Part shown: piece after piece, positions 55,701 through 64,000 of the stretch
How the letters are laid out: each line of letters begins with the position of its first letter
Position numbering within the stretch: the stretch's first letter is position 1
From: Rhodospirillum rubrum ATCC 11170
Lineage (GTDB): Bacteria > Pseudomonadota > Alphaproteobacteria > Rhodospirillales > Rhodospirillaceae
Reading direction: 5' to 3'
Length of the DNA: 64,000 nucleotides
NCBI RefSeq assembly: GCF_000013085.1
Contig: NC_007643.1
Coordinates: forward strand, 846,001-910,000
The notes under the pieces: model-generated
The model's input: only the letters and a program-made list of their open reading frames with translations
Database searches by the model: none
Told to the model about the DNA's origin: nothing
Position numbers and translations under genes: made by a program

Positions 55701-56156
55701 CGAGGCACAAGACAGCCACTTCCGACCAGTGACGAGACGCTCCATCGCCTTCACATTGTGGTTACCGATCTTCTCGCGTTAGGCGAAGCGCATACGCAGC
55801 CTCGCTACAGGTATCTCGAATGTGTACTCCGCTGGCTCACGGGTAGTGAGGGTGAAGCTATCGCGGCTTGGAGGCGCCTCGCTTCGGATACCGACTACGT
55901 AGAGGGTGACCGGGTTCTGAACAGGCACACTGTATATTCAGAGCAGGGGGAACTGCGTCTTTTTTCGGGAATCGTTAAACGTCAGATAGGCAGTGGCAGA
56001 TGGTCCGTATACGTGCCGAGCCTCAGGCGGCATGTCGATCTTGTCGAAAGTCGCAGGCAGGCGGGTACGATTGCCATCGGCCAAGTGATGAACGGCTTTT
56101 CTATATCCTTCAACTACATTGGCCCGATCATAGATTACGGCGCTGAGGGCGCCTGA
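52719..56156 (+). CDS. Large P-loop NTPase, STAND-like, with possible SIR2-like N-terminus (candidate defence protein)
   Basis: 1145-residue protein, not firmly recognised. Residues 1-270 have a Rossmann-like layout (VPLVALLGQHAGWSAGLD, IFYLFGRAGAGP, PVGLIVIEGYDPAHDWL) reminiscent of divergent SIR2-like domains of defence proteins. Walker A GQSGTGKS is at about 376-383 and a Walker B-like TLIVVDVP follows. The rest is an alpha-helical repeat-like region, ending in a small beta-rich domain (GRWSVYVPSLRRHVDLV). Codon use is less GC-rich than in the neighbours. The start (TTG 52719) is uncertain. Overlaps the next gene by one base. Confidence 0.6.
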   Translation: MILTEVLDVSAAPGEALLRDSLARGVPLVALLGQHAGWSAGLDPVLSLALKKLTKEPSKGWKALLSREQHPEHFDSWLEERFARRAPSSDQIAIADMLVSAVFTSSIDPGWSNLIAAGGREPETILIGDPLPPIVRSKRRPPIFYLFGRAGAGPLETRPPSTRQLLVQRRLRHSANMLRNVLEVTTPVGLIVIEGYDPAHDWLKAEELLAVLSAAPVGGVLWCGGDPEFAEDDQETFDQLVRNGIIIRDDRSLAQIATELRASSEEMATPNWDDPDLVTLPNGKQLVTSPRLRLTTQASALILDDSITGFLPPLQSALAQNAFENFHSIPSGLRARLEGVRRGFTIERDFERHLQARLKKALERHHREAGAIILHGQSGTGKSIALARAALQVRTDSLTAVLFATDRQPNPADVLAFLTQVDHLGATTLIVVDVPLPPTRFDELLKEFRSKGRRVVILGVSYRIEEQITRGNDRYIEAPRRLTQGEQEKLAALAVEYNVPSKLSIDEPYALARFYWQLPGSRRLLAHGLGKEARSSQTSIAKQGGNTQIARAVTALGMALMQAGYKGETSIIEDVSSQDVEGASSAAKVIDYIMAAARLYKSVPVNLVLRAILKDRVSEGTAFGIDLVHGVFRDQDLFRWHYGDESGEELLVGARLQLEAELICNLRLGGPVEEASRLIELISQSYRAGSEDNEETKFVTDIVYALGPDGPFGERYKDSYVDIARALTTLREKNGVMSARLMLQEATLRRHYIRTHELEVADKERILDEASRSVDYALRLIGQSGAQRLYASRRTQENLWVERAATYGYLATDAAQRNASAEEVWSSYRAAREAAEMAVGRVDTYFPLDIALWMPLRVLKNGKQLGELERREIEADVQATLDIVDSAALDPDQQERFQRQRFNLGGVLEDKPLSDEAFGELERLGSTAGYYLRAREMAPAKPEAGDRADKSHIAAAEKARNYLWLYFEKVHSDARCLCLYLNCEWTVATGRWLFRGTRQPLPTSDETLHRLHIVVTDLLALGEAHTQPRYRYLECVLRWLTGSEGEAIAAWRRLASDTDYVEGDRVLNRHTVYSEQGELRLFSGIVKRQIGSGRWSVYVPSLRRHVDLVESRRQAGTIAIGQVMNGFSISFNYIGPIIDYGAEGA

Positions 56157-56881
56157 TGTCATTCGAAGCTTTGATTCAGTCAGCGGATAGATTGAAGGCT
56201 ACACTCCACGCATCGACTGGAAGGCATCTCCTAGCCGATGTAAGCTTGGATGCGCCGGGCGATAGTCAAGGCGAGGCGGCGTTCATCAGGTCAGTCTTAT
56301 GGTGCTACGTCTTGTGGTTTGAGGCATTCCAGCCAGCGGGCCGTTACCTGATGAATATCGTCCGTAACTCTTCACCCGAGGATCAGAAGGCGGCTTCGCG
56401 AGCCTTTCAGGACGTCCAGAATCTTCGTACCTTCCATACTCACAATCTTCTACCGTCGAGCAAGAGTGATCAGCACAAGCTTAACCAAGCGAAGGCGTGG
56501 CTAGCTCAGAACGGTGGCACCGAGAGCGACTGGGACCGATGCACTTTAAAATTGTGTTCGGGGCTGACGGCCGCGCTCGACATTCTTCATGTCCACTGGA
56601 ACCGCGTAACCGCCTCTCCAGAAGATGCTTTCACGGCGATCCAAATGCTAATCGACGCGTTAGAGCGAGAATGGGAGCCACACCTGTTCGACCATACGAT
56701 AGAGGAAGCCGCAATGTCGCTCGGATTATCCGGCTTTGACGTAGTGAAGTACAGAGGAACTCGGCTTGAGGACTGGCGTGGTATAACCGGACTCTTCTTG
56801 GATAGAAAAAGCGCTGAAAATGCCGTTCGCCGTGTCATTTATCAGGAAATGGCGATTAAATTTGGCCCGGCTCAAAATTAA
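56156..56881 (+). CDS. Small helical protein with HEPN-like RxxxxH motif
   Basis: 241-residue mostly helical protein, not recognised by family. R91-x4-H96 in NLRTFHTHNLL, inside a helical context, matches the catalytic RxxxxH of HEPN ribonucleases. A single motif is weak evidence. It is coupled to the large NTPase (TGATG overlap), so the pair probably forms one sensor-effector unit. Base composition matches the NTPase gene, not the flanking genome. Confidence 0.5.
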   Translation: MSFEALIQSADRLKATLHASTGRHLLADVSLDAPGDSQGEAAFIRSVLWCYVLWFEAFQPAGRYLMNIVRNSSPEDQKAASRAFQDVQNLRTFHTHNLLPSSKSDQHKLNQAKAWLAQNGGTESDWDRCTLKLCSGLTAALDILHVHWNRVTASPEDAFTAIQMLIDALEREWEPHLFDHTIEEAAMSLGLSGFDVVKYRGTRLEDWRGITGLFLDRKSAENAVRRVIYQEMAIKFGPAQN

Positions 56882-57071
56882 TGTGTCCCGAAGCGAGGCC
56901 AGAATGGCATGAGGTCGACTAGGTGCAGAAATTGATGGCAATTAACCCGTTTTTTCAAGATTTGCGATGTTTCGTTTTATTTTAGAGGATTAACCTCTCA
57001 TTCCAGAGACAATTGGGAGGGCTATAGAGTAAGTGTCGTGCCCATCGCTATCCCGCATGGCCCGCCAGTTT

Positions 57072-57102
57072 GTTTCAATCCATGCTCCCGTGAGGGCGAA
57101 AC
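57072..57102. repeat. Solo CRISPR-repeat-like sequence
   Basis: 31 bases beginning GTTTCAATCCATGCTCCCGT and ending GAAAC. The first 11 bases match the widespread GTTTCAATCCA start of type I-C/III repeats, and the ends are inverted (GTTTC/GAAAC). Only one copy is present, with no spacers or cas genes. It lies between the island and the adenine deaminase gene. Confidence 0.35.
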
Positions 57103-57143
57103 TTGGTGAGGAGGCGCAGGCTTGGGGGCGCGCGTTTGGCCGC

Positions 57144-59316
<2,173 letters not shown>

Positions 59317-59320
<4 letters not shown>

Positions 59321-60993
59321 TGAGACGGCGTCTCCCCAGGGGTGCCCCGCCAGCTTCGGGCCTGGGCGATGGCCCGGCTGAGCACGATCACCGGGATCAA
59401 GCCGGTGACGACGATGGCCAAGGCCCCCGGCGCCGCCCGCTCGATCTGTTCGCTGGAAGCGAACTGAAAGACATGGGTCGCCAAGGTCTCGACGTTGAAG
59501 GGCCGCAGCAGCAGCGAGGCGGGAAGCTCTTTCATCGAATCGACGAAAACCAGCAAGGCGGCGGTCAGCAGGCTGCCTTTTATCAGCGGCAGATGGACCC
59601 GGGCGAGCACCTGGGCCGGGCGGCATCCCAGACTGCGCGCCGCGCTATCCAGGCTGGGGCGCACGCGCGCCAGTCCGCTTTCGGCCGCCCCGAAGCTGAG
59701 CGCCAGGAAGCGCACCACATAGGCGAACACCAGGGCGAACAGACTGCCGCTGAGCAGTAGGCCGGTGGAGAGCCCGAAATGGGCGCGCATCCAGCCATCA
59801 AGGGCGTTATCGAAGGCGCCGAAGGGCACCAGGAGGCCGATCGCCAGCACCGTGCCCGGCAGGGCATAGCCCAGGCCGGAAAGCCGGCCGAGCCAGCGGG
59901 TCAACGGGCTGGGATCAAGCCGGCCGGCATAGGCGAGGAACAGGCCCAAAGCCAGGGCGATCGCCGCCGCCAGGGTCGACAGCGTCAGGCTGGCCCGGGC
60001 ATAGCCAAGAAGCGGGCCGTCAATCGCCTCGGGCAGGCGGACCAGGGTATTGCGCAGCAGAACCGCCGCCGGAACGCCAAAGCCCAGAACCACCGGCAGG
60101 GCGCAGGCGATCAGGGCCGCACCGCCCGCCAGACCGTTGAGTGGCCGCCCCTCGATCGGCCGGCTTCGGCCGCCGGCCCCGTGATAGGCGCGCTTGGCCC
60201 GGGCCAGCCGCTCGGCGATGATCAGGGCGACGACGAAGGTCAGCAGCACGCAGGCGATCTGGGCGGCGCCCTGGCGGTTGCCCATGATCAGCCAGACATT
60301 GTAAAGCCCACTGGTCAGGGTATGGACATTAAACAGCTTCACGGTTCCGTAATCGTTAAGCGCTTCCATCAGCGCCAGGGCGACACCGACCACCAGCGAC
60401 GGCCGGGCCAGCGGCAGGGCGACCCGGAAAAAAGCGGCCAGCGGCGTGCAGCCCAGGGTGCGGCTGACCTCCAGCGTACACAGCGACTGTTCGAGAAAGG
60501 CGGCGCGGGCCAGCAGATAAACGTAAGGGTAAAGCACCAAGCTCATCAAAAGAATGGCGCCGCCCAGGCTGCGGACCTCGGGAAACCAATAATCCCTGGG
60601 CGAAGACCAGCCGGCGAGGGCGCGCAAGGTCGCCTGAACCGGCCCGGCATAATCGAGCAGCTCGGTATAGGTGAACCCTAAAATGAAGGCCGGTACCGCC
60701 AGCGGCAGCAGCAGGGCCCATTCAAACAGCCGCCGGCCGGGAAAGCGATAAAGGGTGACCAGCCAGGCGCAGCCGGTGCCGATCACCAGGGTGCCGAGGC
60801 CAACCCCCAGCAGCAACAGCGCCGTATTGATCAGATAACCGGGCAGGACGGTGCTGGCGAGATGACCCCAGATCGCCTCGCCCTCGGGGGTCAACGCCAG
60901 CACGAGCACCGACAGCGGCGCGACAGCGACGATCGACGCGATAAGGGCGCTGCCCAAGGTCCAGGGCGAGGCGACGGAGCGCAGGCGGATCAT
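59317..60993 (-). CDS. fbpB: Ferric iron-type ABC transporter permease
   Basis: Fused-type permease of 558 residues with about twelve membrane segments in two related halves. Each half carries the EAA-type loop that touches the ATPase (LEVSRTLGCTPLAAFFRVALPLARPS and DSAARSLGCRPAQVLARVHLPLIKGS). ATG 60993 is chosen; the frame stays open to 61257, but that part is the repeat-bearing intercistronic region and overlaps fbpA. Confidence 0.93.
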
Positions 60994-61032
60994 CGGTCGG
61001 TCCGGGGGAGAGCACAGATCCCCCCTAAAAAA

Positions 61033-61128
61033 GAGGCGCGACGCAGACTCTTGGGGAAAGATGCGCGACGCAATCTCTTCAAAAAAGATGCGCGACGCAT
61101 CTGGGGCCCTGATCCAGATGCGTCGCGC
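61033..61128 (-). repeat. 27-bp direct repeats and strong hairpin between fbpA and fbpB
   Basis: Three copies of G(A)(T/G)GCGCGACGCA begin at 61033, 61060 and 61087, exactly 27 bp apart, and an inverted fourth copy follows. Arms GCGCGACGCATCTGG (61090-61104) and CCAGATGCGTCGCGC (61114-61128) form a perfect 15-bp stem with a 9-base loop. Its position after the fbpA stop suggests an mRNA stabiliser or attenuator that keeps FbpA above the membrane parts. Confidence 0.75.
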
Positions 61129-61222
61129 TTGGTCGAAGGCCCCGGGGGGACATGGGGGACCTTCAGCACCTCTGAAGCGGGCCAGACAAGGCCGGCGCTT
61201 CCCGTGGCGGCGGGCTCCTTGT

Positions 61223-62266
61223 TCAGGATCCCGGGCCCTCGTTGAAATCAACCTCATTGACCAGCTTCAGCGCCTCGCCGGCCCGGCTCGCCACCTCGGT
61301 CAGGGCGATCGGATCGGCGGTGAACGTGCCCCACGAGGCGACCAGCGGGCTGCGCGCCACATCGGGCTTGACCGGGAATTCGCTGTTGGCCTCGGCATAG
61401 AGCCGCTGGGCCTCGTCACCCGACAGGAATTCCATCAGCTTCAAGGCGTTGTCGCGGTTGGGCGCGCTGGCGGTCATCGCCATGCCGCTCACGTTCACAT
61501 GGGTGCCGTGGCCCGACAGATCGGGGAACAGCATGGTGGCGCTTTCGGCCCAGGCCTTCTGGTCGGGATCGGCCAGCATGGCCCCCAGGTAATAGGTGTT
61601 CACCAGGGCCAAATCACACAGCCCCTCCTTGATCGCCTTGACCTGACTGCGGTCCGACCCGCCCGGCTTTTGCGCCAGATTGGCTTTCACGCCTTCCAGC
61701 CAAGCCTTGGTCTTGTCCACCCCGTCATGGGCGATCATCGCCGAGATCAGGCCGATGTTGTAAACATGATCGCCCGGCCGGCTGCAGACCCGGCCTTTCC
61801 AGCGCGGATCGGCCAGATCGGCGTAAGAGGTCACCGCCCCAGCCGGAACCCGATCCTTGGCGGCGAAAATCGCCCGGGCCCGGGTGGTCAGGCCAAACCA
61901 GCGACCTTGGGGATCGCGGGTTGCGGCGGGAATATTGGCCTCGATCACCGGCGAGGATACGGGCCGCACCACCTTGGCCGTGACCAGCTCGTTCAACCGG
62001 CTGATATCGACGGTCAACACCACATCGGCGGGGCTGTTCGCTCCCTCGGCCTTCAGACGCTCGACCAGCCCCTGATCGGTGAACACCACATTCGTCCGCA
62101 CACCGGTCTCGGCGGTGAAGCGGTCAAGCATCGGCTGGATCAGGAACGGCTGGCGATAGGAATAGATGTTCACCTCGCCCTCGGCCATGGCCGGTCCGGC
62201 AAGGCTCGTCGACCCGGCAAGCAGCGAGATCAGCACGGGAAACAAACGGGGGCGGGCGAAAGACAT
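61223..62266 (-). CDS. fbpA: Ferric iron-binding periplasmic protein
   Basis: Binding protein of 347 residues with a signal peptide ending AGPAMAEG. Mature N-terminus VNIYSYRQPFLIQPMLDRFTAETG is that of the FbpA/AfuA group, and the paired tyrosines in LVNTYYLGAML are the usual iron ligands. First gene of the fbpABC operon and the most upstream, so under direct control of the region with the Fur-like site. Confidence 0.92.
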   Translation of the reverse strand: MSFARPRLFPVLISLLAGSTSLAGPAMAEGEVNIYSYRQPFLIQPMLDRFTAETGVRTNVVFTDQGLVERLKAEGANSPADVVLTVDISRLNELVTAKVVRPVSSPVIEANIPAATRDPQGRWFGLTTRARAIFAAKDRVPAGAVTSYADLADPRWKGRVCSRPGDHVYNIGLISAMIAHDGVDKTKAWLEGVKANLAQKPGGSDRSQVKAIKEGLCDLALVNTYYLGAMLADPDQKAWAESATMLFPDLSGHGTHVNVSGMAMTASAPNRDNALKLMEFLSGDEAQRLYAEANSEFPVKPDVARSPLVASWGTFTADPIALTEVASRAGEALKLVNEVDFNEGPGS

Positions 62267-62318
62267 CGGCTATTCCTTCGATTCGGTCGGTCGGACCCGG
62301 CGGGCCGCGTCGAAAGGG

Positions 62319-62340
62319 TTGCTATTGAGAATGAAACGCA
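62319..62340 (-). promoter_or_regulatory. Possible Fur/iron box upstream of fbpA
   Basis: TTGCTATTGAGAATGAAACG (from 62319) contains ATTGAGAAT, similar to a half of the Fur box, with partial symmetry around it. It lies about 55-75 bases upstream of fbpA. Iron-transport genes are normally Fur- or Irr-controlled; the match is only partial. Confidence 0.35.
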
Positions 62341-62423
62341 GATGCAGTTCTAACGGGCTTTCGACCCCGGCGCAACCGCGAAATCATCGCCTTTGAAAAA
62401 AGCCGCCTTTTCCGGCCGCGGAC

Positions 62424-62460
62424 AAAGAAACCCCCCGGTCGGAGGGCTCCGGCCGGGGGG
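62424..62460 (-). terminator. Rho-independent terminator after the M23 peptidase gene
   Basis: 62431-62460 folds into a 13-14-bp GC stem (CCCCCCGG against CCGGGGGG, continuing inward with one wobble pair) with a tiny loop. On the minus strand it is followed by TTTCTTTG, fitting termination of the peptidase transcript before fbpA. Confidence 0.75.
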
Positions 62461-62583
62461 GGCAAGGCGGGGTGGCGGGCGAGGGCGGCGAGCGCGAAAC
62501 CCGCCCCCCGTCCGCCGTTTCACGGTCTTGATCGTCAGGCAAATCCCCGGCGCGCTCCGCTTGGGCGCGCGCGGGGATCGGCT

Positions 62584-64000
62584 CTAATTGGCGCTGGCCA
62601 GCTTGGTCCCCGACGGAGTCGCCTGGAAGGCCATATCGACCCGGGCCCGCTCTTTCTGGAAGGCGGCCAGTTCCTTGCCGCGCAGGCTTTTGCCCGAGGG
62701 GAAGCGCACGCCCATCGGATTGACCTGGGCGTTCTGGCGCAGGATTTCATAATGCAGATGGGGGCCGGTCGAGCGGCCGGTGGTGCCGACATAGCCGATC
62801 ACCTGACCCTGGCGGACCTTCTTGCCCGCCGTGATCCCGGCGGCGAAGCCCTTCATATGGGCATAGGCGGTCTTGTAATCCTCGGTATGGCGGAGCCGCA
62901 CGTAATTGCCGTAGCTGCTGAAGGGTCCGGCCTTCTCGACCACGCCGTCGCCCGCCGCATAGATCGGGGTGCCGGGCGGGGCGGCGAAGTCGACACCCTT
63001 ATGCATCTTCGAAAAGCCGAGAACCGGATGGCGGCGCAGGCCAAAGCCCGAAGACAGGCGGGCGCCGTTGATCGGCGTGCGCAACAGGGCCTTGCGGATG
63101 CCCTCGCCCTTGCCGTTGTAGTAATCGACGAAGCCCTCGGTATCTTCGAAGCGGTAGAGCGGCATGACGGTGCCCGACAGCGTCATCGAGGCGAACAGCA
63201 CATTGCCCGCCCGCACCAGACGGCCGTCATCGGTGTAATACTGCTCGTAGAACATCGAGAAGCGATCGCCTTTTTGCAGATCGCGCTGGAAGTCGACGTC
63301 ATAGGAATAGATGCGGATCAGCTCGGACAGGGCGGTCTGCTCGATACCGGCCTTGATGCCGGCCTCAAACAGGCTGCTCGAGATTTCACCGTCATAGCGC
63401 GCCACCTTGCGGACCAGCTTGGCTTCCTGCTTGGTCGAGGCGAAGCCGTTCTCGGCGGTGCGGGTGAGGGTGATGGTGGTGCCGATGGTCGGCTCGAAGC
63501 TCAGACCGCGAAACAGCGGCGCCCCCTCATCGCGCGGCTCGAACGACAGGGTCAATTCATGGCCGGGGCGGATCTCGCGCGGATCGAAGCTTGCGCGCAG
63601 GGCCTCAATGGCGTCATGGGCTTCGGTCAGGGGCACGTCCTGCTCGCTCAGCAGCTCCATCAAGGTATCGCCGCGCGACACGGTGATGGTCAGATCGACC
63701 GCCGAGGAGTCGCCCGCGCCCGCTTTCCCCGCCGGCAAGGCGGCCAGGGCGGCGGCCAGATCCTCATCCAGCCCGGGGGCGGGCGGCACCATGATGTCGA
63801 GCTCGGCCAGGAACTCGGCGCCGACGGTGGCGGTCAGGCTGTCGCCCGATCCCTGCCAGTCGAGAGCGGTGGCATCGAGCGAGCGCCGGGGATAGCTGCT
63901 GTCGTGGGATGACAGACCGCGGAAGGGGTGGTTGGCCCCGGTCATCGCCAGGGCGGGGAGGGCGGGTTCGGGAACGCGGTCGGCCAGCGACGGCGCGAAA
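62584..64000 (-). CDS. M23 metallopeptidase with LysM/OapA-like domain (5' end outside window)
   Basis: Cell-wall peptidase that cuts peptidoglycan cross-bridges or activates another hydrolase. A Met codon lies at 63945, but the frame stays open to base 64000 and no signal or membrane segment is seen, so the true start is beyond the window. Visible part: LysM-like DLTITVSRGDTLMELL, then a beta-rich domain (RDLQKGDRFSMFYEQYYTDDG), then the M23 core with zinc ligands in HKGVDFAAPPGTPIYAAGDG and GPHLHYEI. All core ligands are kept, so it is likely active. Confidence 0.93.
   Translation of the reverse strand, partial: FAPSLADRVPEPALPALAMTGANHPFRGLSSHDSSYPRRSLDATALDWQGSGDSLTATVGAEFLAELDIMVPPAPGLDEDLAAALAALPAGKAGAGDSSAVDLTITVSRGDTLMELLSEQDVPLTEAHDAIEALRASFDPREIRPGHELTLSFEPRDEGAPLFRGLSFEPTIGTTITLTRTAENGFASTKQEAKLVRKVARYDGEISSSLFEAGIKAGIEQTALSELIRIYSYDVDFQRDLQKGDRFSMFYEQYYTDDGRLVRAGNVLFASMTLSGTVMPLYRFEDTEGFVDYYNGKGEGIRKALLRTPINGARLSSGFGLRRHPVLGFSKMHKGVDFAAPPGTPIYAAGDGVVEKAGPFSSYGNYVRLRHTEDYKTAYAHMKGFAAGITAGKKVRQGQVIGYVGTTGRSTGPHLHYEILRQNAQVNPMGVRFPSGKSLRGKELAAFQKERARVDMAFQATPSGTKLASAN

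Noticed and set aside
60994..61257. N-terminal extension of the FbpB permease
   Set aside because: The extra segment covers the 27-bp repeats and overlaps fbpA; permeases of this family start near the ATG at 60993.

Overview
The window is about 66-70% GC over most of its length, and its gene order is that of an alphaproteobacterium, most likely a Rhodospirillum-like member of the Rhodospirillaceae. The pointers are comF-grx-nitrilase-DUF1178, ubiG/lysC/ptsP, rodZ-ispG-hisS, prfA-prmC-DUF4167-clpB, a ChrR-type anti-sigma factor, and many chemoreceptor and HWE-kinase genes. No rRNA, tRNA or insertion sequence was seen. The first and last genes run off the window.

Layout. 1-3.3 kb: chemoreceptor, periplasmic binding protein, MarR regulator. 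3.4-12.5 kb: rpoE-chrR beside a lipid-modification operon (FAD oxidoreductase, DUF1365, cyclopropane-type methyltransferase, transporter, DUF3833) that starts at a good match to the RpoE promoter consensus, and a convergent operon (DUF6134, SDR, SnoaL-like). 12.6-27.3 kb: housekeeping genes (radC, map, thioesterase, sfsA, BioC-like methyltransferase, comF, glutaredoxin, amidase, DUF1178, ubiG, lysC, nitronate monooxygenase-like, ptsP), plus an HWE kinase whose N-terminus is an ethylene-receptor-like copper-binding membrane domain. 27.4-45.3 kb: rodZ-like, ispG, hisS, a glutamyl-tRNA reductase (unusual in this class), prfA, prmC, DUF4167, clpB, a second chemoreceptor, a CNNM/CorC-type protein, an isochorismatase and a GlxA-type regulator.

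45.6-52.3 kb is the most novel part. An aldo/keto reductase precedes a gene for 33 exact copies of the octapeptide RGPFAVSP, split by two identical 16-residue spacers and followed by a C-terminal PqqD-like (RiPP recognition element-like) domain. It is followed directly by three radical SAM genes (SPASM-type, B12-binding, SPASM-type) and a HesB/IscA-fold protein with no cysteine. The last three genes are translationally coupled. I read this as a candidate RiPP system in which the precursor array and its recognition domain are fused in one protein.

52.3-57.1 kb has visibly lower GC. It holds a two-gene cassette, a 1145-residue P-loop NTPase and a small protein with an RxxxxH (HEPN-like) motif, and ends near a lone CRISPR-repeat-like sequence. 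It looks like a transferred defence island. 57.1-64 kb: adenine deaminase, an Fbp-type ferric iron ABC transporter with 27-bp repeats and a 15-bp-stem hairpin between two of its genes, and an M23 peptidase cut by the window end.
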